Assembly (NCBI GenBank): GCA_034387635.1
Contig: JAOANU010000009.1
Span: 434,001-498,000, forward strand
Length of the DNA stretch: 64,000 bases
From: Rhodosporidiobolus odoratus
Taxonomy: Eukaryota > Basidiomycota > Microbotryomycetes > Sporidiobolales > Sporidiobolaceae
Direction of reading: 5' to 3'
Shown piece by piece: positions 34,901-48,835 of the stretch; position 1 is the first letter of the stretch, and each line of letters opens with the position of its first letter. The notes under the pieces were generated by a model. The model made no database searches, was not told where the DNA came from, and saw nothing but the letters and a program-made list of their open reading frames with translations. Made by a program: the position numbers and the translations under genes.

Positions 34901-36114
34901 GAGGGTTCATGGAGGACTTGCTCGAGGACTCTCAAGACTACGGGTTCGTCGCCTTTCCTCCCTCGTCTCGTCCTCACCTGACTCTGTACTGACCTTTCCC
35001 CGCTCTATCCCTCCTCTTCTTCGCAGTATCTACATCACCGACCGTCGCCAGAAGTCGGTCGAAGACTCGGTCAACGAACTCACGGGTCAGATGTTGTCGT
35101 TCTGTCAAAAGACGAGGAGGCAGAGGATTAACCAGAGGAATAGGACTGAGAGGTTGAGTGACTTGTTGGATTGGAAGAGGATGGGGTTGGAGTATGCCAA
35201 GGCTAGGCAGCGTGCGTCTTCTTTCTTTTCCTGCCTTGTAGTGACGTCTTGGTCACTTACACTGTTCCTGATCTCGCAGTCGCTCTGCGCCGCGCCTACC
35301 CCGACTCGTTCGAAGACGACGACTTTGACTTTGAGTCGGGTACCGTCCGCCTCCCCCGCCCGCTGTCGGCTCCTGCTTCGCCGAGGTTCACCAGTGGCAT
35401 GATGACCCCGGGTGACATTGCGACGCTCACTGAAGAGATGCAGAGCTTGGGCTCGAGCGATTACCATGGAGCGCAGACGGTGCGTTTGCTCCCTGTTGTT
35501 ACTTGACTTTTTCGGGGCCATGCTGACTCGACCTCCTCTACGAACCTCCCGCTCGACGGCATCCTTCCACTTGCCCCACCTCGTCCACCTACCGCCGATG
35601 TTCTTTCACCCCTCATATGACTTTGTGGCCATTGTCGCCTCTTGGGATCACCTCGATTGCCTGTCCCGTCTGTACACGTTCTCTGATTTCAGTGGGAGAG
35701 CCTGATGAAGAAGGACGATGACGAGGAAGATGGCTATCCGTTCCCTCTGGTGGTACGTTTCTCTGTTCTCTCAAGGGTGTAGAAAAAGCTGCGTTCTCCC
35801 GTACTGACCCTTCATCTCGTCCTGATGCACAGCTGAAGAAAGGCCGTGGCGGTTCCATCTCGGGTACGACCAGCGGCCTCACCACCCCCGGTGGCGTCAG
35901 CGGGGCTGGAGGCAGCGTCCTCGGCGCTCCAAACGGGCGCAGCAAGACCTTGTCGGAGAACGACTTGGCTCAGGCGGATGCGGCCTTGTCGCACCGTAAG
36001 TCTTCTCCCTTCTTTGACAGTCCCGTCGTTGTCTAGATGATTGACAATTACGCGTACTTCGGTGCAGACTCGGCTGAGCACGGCGCACCCGACGGACCCA
36101 ACGGGACGCGCTAG
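31937..36114 (+). CDS. GSY1: Glycogen [starch] synthase, GT3 family
   Basis: Transfers glucose from UDP-glucose to glycogen in the cytosol. From ATG 31937 the spliced N-terminus reads [35 protein letters not shown], matching the conserved GT3 start. It requires exons 31937-31966, 32106-32110 (5 nt), 32284-32310, 32435-32439 (5 nt), and one from 32800. Later blocks include [129 protein letters not shown] (nucleotide-binding Glu), and [20 protein letters not shown] (the Arg cluster that binds glucose-6-phosphate in fungal and animal enzymes). The C-terminus keeps the regulatory [10 protein letters not shown] and MTPGD sites that Pho85-type kinases phosphorylate in yeast. A Gly/Ser-rich tail ends at 36114. 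Its 3' end is the source of copy A and of a smaller fragment downstream. Confidence 0.95.
32106..32110 (+). other. GSY1: 5-nt micro-exon 2 of glycogen synthase (CTACT)
   Basis: Flanked by an upstream CCTCCGCAG acceptor and a downstream GTACGT donor. Joining CAT|CTACT|CTTC gives His-Leu-Leu-Phe, the conserved HLLFE of GT3 enzymes. Without it the frame is lost. Confidence 0.8.
32435..32439 (+). other. GSY1: 5-nt micro-exon 4 of glycogen synthase (CAAAG)
   Basis: Preceded by CTTGCAG, followed by a GTACAT donor. It joins GCAAA|CAAAG|TCGGC to read Ala-Asn-Lys-Val-Gly, the invariant NKVGG/NRVGG of the UDP-glucose site. The following intron, 32440-32799, is 360 nt, long for this genome. Confidence 0.85.
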
Positions 36115-36650
36115 AGGGATCCGCCCTTTTCCTCCGGACTCATCCTCTACCTCCTGTTCCTTTCGACATCCTCTTCCCGCCCGTCTGCCCCTTTCCCGCC
36201 TCAAAAGTCGCCTCGCAAGTCCAGCAAAAATACCCTAACAGTCCGCCTTCAGTCCCGTTTCGTTTCGGCGAGTTCTTTCCGTTCCCCTGGACCCGCTTTT
36301 CCAGCCAAACAAAACCGTTTCCTACTGCTCTCCTTGTCGTCTTTGGCTACCCGTCTCGCCTCCTTCTCTTTCGTATGCCGTCCCGTTGATCTCCAAAAAC
36401 ACCTTGCACGCTTGCCGTTCCCCCTTTCCACTTTCTCCTATTCCTCCTGCAGCTCTCGCGGTACAGATGTAACGAAGTAGTACAGCATCATGGTATGAGC
36501 GGAAGTCGGGTCTGCAGCTTACACAGAGATGCACGGCCTTCCGAGAGGAGGAAGAGGGGAGATTTGCTTTCTGACTCATTGGGCTCACCTTCTGCGTTAT
36601 GCGATTCAGAGCGCGCGCTCGCTCGGAGCAGTTTTCTGCCTGGGTCTTGA
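35340..36650 (+). repeat. Direct repeat, copy B (parental 3' end of glycogen synthase)
   Basis: Counterpart of 3219-4530. Core 35435-35997 equals 3313-3875 at about 95.6% identity with no net indel. Outside the core the two copies are far less alike. The copies lie 32.1 kb apart in the same orientation. Confidence 0.85.
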
Positions 36651-37782
36651 GGGCCAAGACCCGCTACAGCTGGCACAGTCTCCACGCTTCGGCATGACGG
36701 AGCCTGACAAGTGCGGTAAAGCCGACAATGCCTGCTCCGGCTAGAAGTTTAGGGGCGGTGTCCGTGAGCCATGACAGGCTAGGTGGCACGACTTCGGTGT
36801 ACAGCGGTTGAGGGCTGGCGGGTGAAAGGCATGGCAAGCTGTGTGAGGAAATCCCACGAGAAGAGAGGGGAGTACAGACGGGACAACTTGGTAAGCTTCG
36901 TCACGGACTTGGATCAGCTGTTCCTCCAGTGATCAAGCTCTGCGTAGGTCACGTCAGGCAAGGAAAGCGTCTTGACTCTTTCTTGACCTTGCAGTGCGTG
37001 ACAGCAGGCCAAGAGGCGCCGGTTCGACCTTCTCAATTCAATTCTTCTGCCTCGAGGCCACCGACTATAAGAAGATACGAGGCAGGGATGCCAGCATATA
37101 CAAGATCTCAACACATGACAGGGGCGCGGAATCCGGTTGTCCCTGACTCCCGAATGACCGCCGCCGATTTTCTTGTTTTTGTCCTTTGTGCTGCTGATGC
37201 TCACCCATACCGGATCCTAGTTCGCCTGTACTTGGTGACTCTGGACCCGTGCCACAGATGTACAGACCTTGCGCTCAAGTGAATGCTATGGGGGCAAATG
37301 GTCCGTTTCTCATGTCGCAACTTCAGTACGTCGTCTCCCTTCCTTGGCCGTTTCATTGCGGCTTGATAACGATAGATCGCCCTCGTCTGTAGGTACAGAC
37401 TCGGATGAGCACGGCCCGTTCAACGGGATGAATGGGACGCATCAGAGGACCTGTCCTTCTTCGTCCGAAGCAGCGGCCGGCTGTCCGTCTGCACGCTGCC
37501 GCTCCCCTAGCTGCCCAGCAAAGCATAGCGCGAAGCCCCTCCAGCTGCCCCCCCGCCAGCCTTGATGAGCCTTTGTGAAGGAGCGAAAGCAGGTGAACGA
37601 CCAGATTGCGAAGGCGACAAAGGCAAAGAACAACGACAAGGAAGACTAGACAGTTGCTACAAGACTATAGAAGAAACAAGCACACACCGTCACGAAGCCA
37701 AAAGTCACCCGTCCACGTTCGCTTTACCCAGAACAAGAAGCCTTTCCGCGATCCCAGCTCTCCCGTACTCACCTTCTCACTC
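36115..37782. other. Intergenic, decayed glycogen synthase-derived DNA
   Basis: 1.67 kb without a convincing gene. Up to about 36650 it is the 3' flank shared with copy A. A third, short and degraded piece of glycogen synthase lies at 37262-37448. Open frames here lack an ATG or a plausible product. Confidence 0.5.
37262..37448 (+). pseudogene. Third, degenerate fragment of the last two glycogen synthase exons
   Basis: The segment 37395-37448 (ACAGACTCGGATGAGCACGG then a CCGTTCAACGGGATGAATGG block) matches the last exon of both other copies (ACTCGGCTGAGCACGGCGCA, ...AACGGGATTAACGGAACGCA in copy A). The stop codon is changed to CAG. About 70 bp upstream TGTCGCAACTTCAGTACGTC resembles the end of the preceding exon with its donor (TTGTCGCACCGTAAGTC). 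Best match is to copy A rather than to the functional gene. Confidence 0.6.
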
Positions 37783-39807
37783 TTACTCTTCCTCTCCGTC
37801 TTCCGCCTTCAGTGCATTCCCCTTAGTCCCCTCTCCACCCTGGGCCAATCCAAGCGCCATCAGAATCCCCTCTTCCATCCACCCCTCCCAAGGCTCATCC
37901 CATTCTCCCGCAATCTGAGGGGCGCGAGGTGCGCCAGCGGGTGGAACGGCTGAGAGGTCGACGGAGCGTTCTTCGGCGAGCGCATGGGCGTCGGAGAGGC
38001 GGGAGAGGAGAGCAGCGCGACGAGAGAGGAGGTCGCGGAGGTGCTCCACCGCTGAGGTAGGAAGAGTGGGCCGAGGAGAGAATACAGCAAAAAGTAGGTG
38101 GAGGGAGTCGATGATATGGCGGCAAGTTTGGGGCGATGGATGGATGTAAATGAAACAACGGGAGTATCGCAAGGAGTTTGCGAACGAGAGGCAGGAAGAA
38201 AGCGAGCGTAGTCGAATTCGAGAAAGGTCAGTCTGGAAGGTTCCGAGAGGTCGTAGAGACAGACTCAGGTCCCTGCTCGCAGCAACAGGACTTGTGATTG
38301 AAAACGAGGAGAGGAACACACTTTTGCTCAACACAACCGCCTCACTCTTGGGTCCGGCCCTCCCGTCGACCTTCTCACCGCCGATCTCGATTCCTCCCAT
38401 AAGCGCGCCCATCTTCGTCTCTCCCTTCATCTTTCCCCTCTTTCCCCCTCCGCTACCTCCGCCTCTCGAGGCCGCCGCCAGCCTCGCTTCGTATTCCTCC
38501 ACGGCAGCGTGAAGAGTCGGAACGACGAGGCTGAGCTTGTCGTACCCTGCTCGTATGGCGGTACGGCGCTTTTGCTCTGAGGCTATGTGATTGGCTTTCT
38601 TTTGAGCTGCAGTTAGAGGGGCGGGTTTGCCGCCATTGGTGGAAGTGCTGGCGGCAGGGGTAGGGGGAGAAGGTGAGAGGTTGAAAGGACAGCGGTAGGA
38701 GGTACGTGGGATGGACGTGCGGTTGGGGGCCAAAGGTATAATCGAGGGCGTACGAGCTGGGCCAGGATTGGAATTAGAAGAGGGCGCTGCATCGTCTTCG
38801 GCTTCGACTTCGAGAGTCGAAGCGCTTCTGCCGGTCTGCCTTTTCGACATCGACGCCGGCGCCTTACGCTTCTGGGTGACGGCCGACAACGGCAAGGGAT
38901 CGCCTGACCCAATGCGAGCCGAAGTACGCGTACGAGGAGAGGAGGGTGCTGGAGCGGGAGGCGCAAAAGTATTCACCGGAGAGACGCTAGCCGTGGTTCC
39001 GCTTACGGCTGACGGAAGGTGCTGTCCAGCCTCCCGCTCCTGAACGAGCGGCACAGTGTCGCGCACGGACCAGCCCTCGCCGTTCTTAGCGCGTTTGACT
39101 GGCGGGCTATCCAGCGATTCCTCCTCCTGTTCCTCAATTTCCCCGTTGTGCTTCTGACCCAGCATCGCTTCGAGCTCGGCGGCTTGTTGCGCCATTCGAG
39201 CACGCCTCTGATTCTCGATGGTCGAGGATTTGACTGGGCGAGCGGAAGAAGCGCTAGCTGGAGGATAGGAAGAGGAGAGCGGGGAGAAACCGAGCGGAAG
39301 TGGTGATGCGAAAGAGGCTGAGGAATGGAGGTCATGGCGAGAGCTTGATGGCAGCGAGTGCGTCTGTGGTGCAACAGGGTATGGCTGGGCGGGTGGCATG
39401 GTAAGTGTCGAGTGGTCGGGAGATGACGCATAGTAAGGCTGAGAAAAGGCAGGATGTGGTGGAAAGGGTGCCGGCTTAGCTCCCGCGCTCCCTTCAAACT
39501 CCGACCCTGTCATTCCGCCGTAGGGAGCGCTGGAGATCTGCGACGACCTCCCTTGCAGACGGGGTTGCGCTCTTCGCAGGCCTCCTGGTGGTGCCCATCC
39601 TCCGAGGGGTGCAATTCCTCCGACATCACTCAGCCTCCCGATACCCGCCAGCCTCCCGAAGGCTGGGTCTGGTGGTTGCGGTACGCCTGAAAAAGGTTGA
39701 GAAGGTGTGGCGGACGCTGTGGACGGTAGTCGAGATGAGGGAGAGTCGGCGAACGAGTCGAGGAACTGGCTGAAGGATCTAGTTTCTGATTCGCTGAGGA
39801 TGTTCAT
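37783..39807 (-). CDS. bHLH transcription factor, Ino4/Mlx-like
   Basis: Nuclear regulator. From ATG 39807 (MNILSESETRSFSQFLDSFA) there is a long Pro/Ser-rich region, a short helix (STIENQRRARMAQQAAELEA), a possible NLS (SPPVKRAKNGEGW) and then the bHLH. Its basic region and helix 1 read TAAQKKANHIASEQKRRTAI and RAGYDKLSLVVPTLHAAVEE. A basic, Gly-rich loop (GGGSGGGKRGKMKGETKMGA) leads to helix 2 starting SEAVVLSKS. After an intron of about 270 nt comes VEHLRDLLSRRAALLSRLSD, a zipper-like helix, and an acidic end at 37783. The H-x-x-x-E-Q-K-R-R basic region is that of Ino4 and animal Mlx/Mondo. In yeasts Ino4 acts with Ino2 in phospholipid gene control, but orthology is inferred only from the motif. 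Confidence 0.82.
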   Translation of the reverse strand: MNILSESETRSFSQFLDSFADSPSSRLPSTASATPSQPFSGVPQPPDPAFGRLAGIGRLSDVGGIAPLGGWAPPGGLRRAQPRLQGRSSQISSAPYGGMTGSEFEGSAGAKPAPFPPHPAFSQPYYASSPDHSTLTMPPAQPYPVAPQTHSLPSSSRHDLHSSASFASPLPLGFSPLSSSYPPASASSARPVKSSTIENQRRARMAQQAAELEAMLGQKHNGEIEEQEEESLDSPPVKRAKNGEGWSVRDTVPLVQEREAGQHLPSAVSGTTASVSPVNTFAPPAPAPSSPRTRTSARIGSGDPLPLSAVTQKRKAPASMSKRQTGRSASTLEVEAEDDAAPSSNSNPGPARTPSIIPLAPNRTSIPRTSYRCPFNLSPSPPTPAASTSTNGGKPAPLTAAQKKANHIASEQKRRTAIRAGYDKLSLVVPTLHAAVEEYEARLAAASRGGGSGGGKRGKMKGETKMGALMGGIEIGGEKVDGRAGPKSEAVVLSKSVFLSSFSITSPVAASRDLSLSLRPLGTFQTDLSRIRLRSLSSCLSFANSLRYSRCFIYIHPSPQTCRHIIDSLHLLFAVFSPRPTLPTSAVEHLRDLLSRRAALLSRLSDAHALAEERSVDLSAVPPAGAPRAPQIAGEWDEPWEGWMEEGILMALGLAQGGEGTKGNALKAEDGEEE

Positions 39808-41874
<2,067 letters not shown>

Positions 41875-43725
41875 CTATGAAACAATCTCCATCCCTTCTT
41901 CATCGTCATCATCGTCGTCAGAGTCATCCGACCCTTCTTCCTGCTTTACCGCCGGTACACTACCCATACTGCCACTCGCCTCCTGCTTAATCCCCGGCTT
42001 TGCAGTCCCGCCATACCCTCCGCTGCCCTGACTACCTGCCACAGCTGCCGCCGCTGCCGCGCTCTGCGTACCCTTGAACTCGGGCTTGAGCGCGTACATC
42101 TGCGCATACGGCCCTTTCGGCACGAGCGTCGCGATTTCGGCGAGAACCTCCTTAAGGTAGACTTGCGGTTGCTTGACGTGATCGTTGAGAGAGCGGAGGG
42201 ACCAGTATGGGGCTTGAGAGAAGTGCGTGAAGAGGAGGTCGAGGAGTTCGTTTTTGGGGCTGCGGGTGTATCGAGGCGCGCCGGCGCCGGATTTGCCACC
42301 CCTCGAAGAGGTGTTCTGCAAGCATGGAGGGAAAAAGTCAGCACCGCTTGCTTATATGTAGTGTGAAGCCTGGAGAGAGTAAGGAAATATGAGCTGGGTG
42401 ACGCACGTTGAATGTGGCGACCCTGCCTTTCACGCCCGCCATGCCCATGCCACTTGCCAGCCTGTTCGCCGTCGCCTGATCCACATCCAGCCTCTTCAGC
42501 GTCCGCTTAGGCTCAGCGGCCTTCCTCTGTCGTTCGCGCATGATACGGGCATACGCCGCAGAAGCATCGGCTCCGCCGATATTGGGTGTGAGGGAACATT
42601 CGTGAGCGACGGTCCCGAGCAGAGAGGTAACCCCTGCATAGTCCCTAGGCATGTCAGTACAGATGTACTCACAGAGGATCGCGACGACATGACGACGGTG
42701 AAGAAGAAGACAGTTCTACGCACGTCGCTTTTTCCTCGCACCTTCCTCACCTGTTTCCACGACATCCTCCACCTTCTCGCCAAAGACAAACAGGTTCTTA
42801 CTCTCCGTGTTCTGCATCGTGAGCTTGTACTCGGTAGGAAGGCCGGACCCGCTGCCGTGTCCTCCGGTCGCCGACGCCGGTCGCCGTCCTTTCACATCAA
42901 TCGCAGCAGAGGACGGAGTCGGCTTTTGAGGTTGATTGAGGAGAACGGATATCTTGGGATTGCCGGACGAGTCCTTCCTGTAGGAGGAAGTGCCGGAGGG
43001 CCGAGAGCGTGAAGGTCAGGGTCAGCGTTCGTGACTCATGACAGGACGGGGGTGCCATGAGGAAAGAAAGCGCTTACTCGTCATAGACCCGTACTCGCCC
43101 AAGTACCTCGCCCTCTTGCTGCGCCTTCATCCATTCGTCCATCAGAAACCGCGGGACCTGTAGGAATAGCGTTGACAAGGTCGTGAGCTGAACGCTCCGA
43201 AGGATCCGTTGAGCATGTGGTCGTGCTCCGGTGCGGTTTGTCACCCTCGCCAATTCATGCGCTGTGCTTCACACCCGACACTCCAGAGGAACTGCCGCTA
43301 CGAGCCTGGTTTGAGCCTGCCCGTGAACGTGTGCAGAGAAGAGCAGTTCGACCTCGAGAAGTCATCTGCGGCGTCTCTTCTTTGTTGCAACGGCGAGACC
43401 TTCCGGAGACAAGAGATCGCCGTTCTCCATCATTCGACTTCACTTCGCATGCAGCTTTGCATCCATTCGTCCAGCCAAAAGTCTGCCGATCGCGCCTTTG
43501 GCAACAGAGACGTCTCTTCGACGAGCGGGTACAGCTGGGTCCGCCACACATACAGGGCAAAAGGATGCGTACCTTGCATAACCAGACTCGCTGTCCCGCC
43601 TTGTCGAGATCGAGGTCCTCGTCTTCCCCCTCTTCCTCATTCGGCTTCTTGTCCTCCCCGCCCAGGTCGATCGAGCCGTGTTCAGCTTGGAACTCTTCAG
43701 GTAGGGCATTGGTTGGAAATGACAT
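41875..43725 (-). CDS. TFG2: Transcription initiation factor TFIIF, beta subunit (RAP30/Tfg2)
   Basis: General RNA polymerase II factor. From ATG 43725 (MSFPTNALPEEFQAEHGSID) an acidic stretch leads to LDLDKAGQRVWLCK, VPRFLMDEWMKAQQEGEVLG and KDSSGNPKISVLLN, the beta-barrel that pairs with TFIIF alpha. Next EYKLTMQNTESKNLFVFGE, then RIMRERQRKAAEPKRTLKRL. The C-terminal winged helix is APRYTRSPKNELLDLLFTHF, SQAPYWSLRSLNDHVKQPQV, YLKEVLAEIATLVPKGPYAQ, MYALKPEFK, the most conserved part of RAP30. An acidic tail ends EEGMEIVS. The first intron (about 43573-43160) is near 400 nt, long here. Introns otherwise are short. Identification is firm from the winged-helix block and domain order. Confidence 0.93.
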
Positions 43726-44133
43726 GCTAGCTGTACACGCGACAGGAAAGGTGGACAGCAAGGGTGAAGCAGCATTTAATTTCACTTCGACGGCGAAGCG
43801 GAGGGACAACAACATCAACCTAGTCCAGTCATAGCCACTGTCCGAGAGCTTCACGACAGGCTGGACGCTACTCTTGCGCTTCAGATGGGGAGGGCGAGGA
43901 AGTTCTCCTCGTCCTAGTTTCCCGAATATTGTCATCTTAAGGATGTAGCCGTGAGGCTCCTCAGAACGCTTTCGGCAGCGGCCCAAGAGGCTTACGGCTC
44001 CAGATGGAACCGCGCTTGGAACAAAGATGCAGCTCTGAGGTGGGCAACCTGCGCAAGTTCGCATGCATCTGAACCTTGGCTTGTTCGCTTTGCTCTTCCT
44101 CACGTCGAACTCGCCAAGCTTCTCGGACCAAAC
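43726..44133. promoter_or_regulatory. Divergent region between TFIIF beta and Zn2Cys6 gene
   Basis: 408 bp. The reading frame of the Zn2Cys6 gene is open upstream of its ATG, but no earlier ATG exists in that frame, so 44134 is the start. No other element seen. Confidence 0.35.
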
Positions 44134-47100
44134 ATGGGTGACCAGCTTGGGGACCTCCCCGACTGGTTGCAAGGGGCGGTCAATCCTTCCCAGCAAAGTG
44201 GCGACGCAGATGGATCGCCTGCCGACATGGCGATTCCATCGTCGAGTTCTGTCAGGTTCACAGGTGAGCCAGACTGGCCATGGGCTCCACAGCCAACAGA
44301 TGGAGAAAATGGACCGTCACCGTATCCAGATGCTCCACCGTCCGCCAATTCGGCTGCACCACTTCCCGACACCTTCTCGCAGATCCCTCAGCACTACGCG
44401 CCTAATCAGCTACCTCCGCACTCCTTCTCCGCCTATGACTACGCCAACTCGAGTACATGGTGGAACAGCCAACCTTCGATGCAAGCAGCCGGCGGGGACG
44501 GGGTATCTCTCTCCATGCTCAACCTCCAAAATCACCCTGTTTCCGCCTCGACCTCAACCTCAACCCCGTTCACTGGCGGGCCCGTCTACGTAGACCATGA
44601 CATAAGGCGCGAGAACATCGACAGCGGTATCTTCTCATCCGCAAGCGCCAGCCACAATTTTCGCAAGCACTCGCGAGAACGTGAGCAAACTGCGGGCGAT
44701 GCCTTCAGGCGGGAGTCGAGTGCAACGAGAAAAGACAGCAGGACGAGCAGCGGGCCGGTAAGCGACAGCAGCCGGCGAGGGAGCGAGCAGAGCCCGTCCA
44801 GCGGGAGTGGGAACGGAAACGGAAGTGGGATCAGAAAAGGGGCAGGTGGAGAGAGGGTAGAGAATCCCGGCGAGGGCACGAAGCTAGTGCAGAGGGCGGA
44901 CAAGTCGTGCAAGAAGTGTCGGTGCGTCTTTTCCCGTCGCCTCCTTGCCTCCGTTGCCAGCTACACCAAACTTCGCGCCCGCAGAGAGCGCCGAGTCCGC
45001 TGCGACCGCCAGTGGCCAACTTGCGAGCGCTGTCGGAAGCGAAGGGAAGCGTGCGAATGGACGGAGGCTACGAACGTGTACGTTTCCGTCTCCCGACTTT
45101 TTAGTCACAGACCCTTACCCGATCTCATTTGTACAGGGACGAGAAGGAAGAAGGCGGGGACGCCGAGCAGATTAACCATCTCACTGCTAAGGTAGCTGCG
45201 CTTGAGCGACAGCTCAAGACGGCAAGCAACTCGGCACGCGGAGCGAAGCACTCTGCGCCTCCTCATCCAGCTTTACCTTCCGCTTCTGCGCGCGCTGGCG
45301 CAGCCGTCCCTTCTCTCCCACCAACAGATTATACCCCTCCGTCCAACGCTACGCATGACGGGGATCTATCGAGCGATATTCACCCCGCCGGTATCCCCAC
45401 TTCGGTGAACTCGATCTGGGCAAGCAGAATGAATTTGTCCCAAGCGGAGGGTGACGCATTGGCGCTATACTTGTCGCAAAGGTCTATTGCTACGGCTGAC
45501 ACGGGAAGAGCCAGTGTTACCTGGAGATTGGGAGAACATGGCATGGCAATAGCTTTGACAGAGCATCTTCTCGACGGTACGTGCCTACCTCCTCACACTT
45601 CATGACACGGTGGGCAAGGAGCGCTGACGGCAAGCGGCGACATGTAGCATCCCTCCGTGCTTGCTGCTCCAAATTACCCGGGATACAGCCACTCGCCGCC
45701 AAGATTGGCGACTACAAATACCGTTTACACAACCTCGCGCCCGTTGAACAGGTGAGAGGTCTCGTTTACCATACCTTTGTGTCAGTGTAAGCCGCTGATT
45801 TCTGTCGTTTAGCTGCACGTCGCCGTTCTCTGCGCTTTAGGGGCCAGGGCCAGCCCGCATTCGGTCCGCTTCTCGCTCGCTCTTTCTCATCCTTCAGCTT
45901 ACCCTGTCCCATACCTCGTCATTCTCGTCATTCATGCTTCTACGACTGACGAGCGATCTCTGGTTGTGTTCCTTCTTACGACAGCAACTACTCGGCATAT
46001 CCACGATTGCCCTCTCGGATGGAACTCCTTCGCCGCCACTGTATATCTTCGCTGGCGAGCGTCGCGAGATGGCGTGTCGACATCTGGAAAGCCGGGCTCG
46101 TGAGCTGTGCTGGCAGAGTGGCTTGATTGCTGAACCGACCCTTAGCCATCTCAATTCGCTTGTCGGCCTCGTCCAACTGCTCATCTGTAAGTTGCCGTTC
46201 ATCCAGATTGCACCCCATCCCTCTTTTCCTCTCTCAGTGCGGAGGAAAAGAAACTGAGATTCGCATGCGCTTATTGCGTGGACGGGACGCTTACTCCAGT
46301 TGAACACCAATCCCCACTCTGCACCGTCCTGGATGATTCCCATGCTCCTGGCGCATTCTGTGCAGACGAAGAAATACTGCCGAATCAAAGCAGGCTCTTC
46401 GCCAGAAACGCAATTGGCATGTATACCGACATGCGCATGGACGCGGCTGCCAGAGGAGAAACAACGACTCGAGATCCTCGTGCAGGCCCCGGCACTGCCT
46501 TATTCGTGCGTCCTTTCCTACTGCCCGGATGCCATCTATGCAAGGCTTTGCCGCCATCTGTAATGACGCTGATCAGGTCGACCTGTGGTCCCTCTGTTTT
46601 TGTCGTGTAGCTGGCCGATGCCGTCATCGCTGCCGCCTGCTCTCGACCCTCGTTCATCACCTCGACCGAACTCGATCAGTACTTTGTGACGGACGGTGTT
46701 CCTGTCCCCGACATTCCTGGCTCCGACCTTTCTTCCGAGTTGAGCGCGCTTCTCCAGCGCCCTCTCACGCAAAGCAAGCTCAGTAGTGCACTCACCACCG
46801 CCAGCATGTGGGTATGCGGCTGCGGCCGCCTCTTCGCTCAGCTCACGACGGGTGCGTCCTCTCGCTTCTCCTGCAGACGAAAAAGGCGTCCCTGTATCCC
46901 TCAAAGATGATGGCATACTAAACCTCGCTTTCACATCCTCACAGGCCGTCGACCCGGTGCGCCGTCGTCGCTGCCCCTGCTCAAGAACCTCTGGACTCTG
47001 GTGGACAAGGTGCACGGCGCGGTGCAAGAACTCCAGCAACTGCTCGTCTCGCTCACGCCCAGTCAGGTCGTGGACTGCGAGAATGACCCGTACGCACTCG

Positions 47101-48631
47101 AGCACTTCGTTCTGCTCGGGGTACGCTTCGATTCCCTACTAGTCGACACTGTCAACCTGCTCCACGTCTACCTGTACGCCGACTTTTTTTTTTAACTTCT
47201 TCACATTTCCAGATCAGGTTGAGGTTGCTAACCTCCGGATATTTGCAGCATGCGCAACCGTGACGGGCCAGGCGTATGGAGCGAGAAGGAGGATGATCCG
47301 CTTTTGTTGAAGATGCGGGAGGAAAGTAACCTGAGAGTGAGGAAGTGTCTGAAACTGTCCTCGTGAGTTGCCTTCTCATCCAATCTGCGCACCAGTCCTT
47401 ATAATCCGGTTCGGGTTCCTCCCGTCACGGGGCTGAGACTGTTCTGCGTTGCCGCAGGTTCTACGCACAACTTTACCTTCAAAGCCAGGACAAGCACCTC
47501 GTTCATGTAAGATCCGTTCTCCCTTTCAGCTGACCGAACACCCGCTCTTGCCGACGCCACATCGCGCTGCGCTGTCTTCCCCTTTACTGCAGTCCCTTTC
47601 GCCCTTCCCCGCATACTGACCTTTTTCTTCCTTTTTCGGCCTGCCCCGACAGCACATGCTGATGCAGCAGGAAATGCTGCCCGAATGGACGACGCTGGCA
47701 GTGCAGCGCATTGGTACCCCCGGAGGACCTCCTACTGAAGAGTACGAGTTGACCGAGAACGAGTTGGACTGGTCCGCTTTTTCAGCCTTTCCCCTTTCCT
47801 GCGCATTTGGCTGACATTACTCGGCGTGCAGGTTTCAACAAGCACTCGAGCTCTCTTCGTACTACACCCCGAAAGCAGCCCGCCGTCTCGAGAAATTGGC
47901 GGAAGCGAGGCGAAAACATGAGAAAGGCTACGGTACGAAAGGTGAGCAGACCATTACCTGGAATCCCAGAACTCTGTCGCAAGCTGAATCGAGCAGGTCT
48001 TTACGACTTGCTTCGCAAAGCTCCGATTCCGACCGGTCCCCTTCCCACCGTCGACCACCTCGACCCTCAACGATCCGCTGAACAGTCCCATCAGGCTTCG
48101 GATCGGCATTACCATTACGACCTTCCTCCGCATAACGTTTCCTCCGTCCGTCCCGTCAACCCACCGGACGAGCCCGACTTCTCCGATCAGGGTCAGACTC
48201 GGAAACAACCGGCGACCATGTTCGTCTTTGGTACGCGACTTTCCAACTGCCCTTCGCCGTTGATCGATGGCGCTAACGACCCACGCCTCCTTTGTCCCGC
48301 AGATCAATGCGGAGTCGCCACTGAGCATGGCATGCCCCTTTCATCCCTTCCACCGGTTACCGACCTTCCGTTCGTGCAGCATGGCTTCACCAGCCAGACC
48401 TGGATGCACAGCCCGAATTCCGCCAGCGAAGGACCCGAAGCTCGCTTAGAGAGACGCCTGTCCGCGGGGCAACAGATGCCGGACCCTACATCCGAGATAC
48501 TGATGGTGCAGGGCGGACAGGTGCCGGTTGGACAGCCGGCGGGTCCGGGCGAAGGTATGGAGTGGATGCGAGGCGGCGGACGAGGGCCGCAAGCGGAAGG
48601 TGGAGAGCTCGAGAAGCCACGGCGGGACTGA
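44134..48631 (+). CDS. Zn2Cys6 fungal-specific transcription factor
   Basis: Nuclear regulator of about 1,100 residues. From ATG 44134 (MGDQLGDLPDWLQGAVNPSQ) an N-terminal region of about 250 residues is Ser/Pro/Gln-rich. The binuclear cluster reads DKSCKKCR, an intron, then ERRVRCDRQWPTCERCRKRR and EACEW. This gives the full C-x2-C-x6-C-x6-C-x2-C-x6-C with all six cysteines. The linker and coiled coil follow after another intron (EQINHLTAKVAALERQLKTA). The middle of the protein carries a fungal transcription-factor domain: FAGERREMACRHLESRAREL, HLNSLVGLVQLLI, KLRFACAYCVDGTLTPVEHQ. Many small introns cut this half. The C-terminus is disordered, ending at 48631. The regulated pathway is not evident. 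The neighbour LYS2 is convergent, so proximity says little. Confidence 0.85.
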
Positions 48632-48835
48632 AGGCGCAGGCAAAACGGAACTTCACAGGGTGTACGGCAGTAATTCATCATCATGTTGTTTCTTCCTTTC
48701 CGCTGCTCGCTATCGCCGACTGCGCCATGGGTCTCTCTCTCTCCTCTCGATGGGACGCGACTGGTGGACCAGCTGCGAAATGGGCTTACGAAAGTTTGTA
48801 CTTTTTCTTCTCTCTTCAGTAAGATATAGGCCGAC

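Noticed and set aside
34147..34977. 276-codon open frame antisense to glycogen synthase
   Set aside because: Covers the conserved exons on the opposite strand. Composition mirrors the sense codons and no domain is visible.
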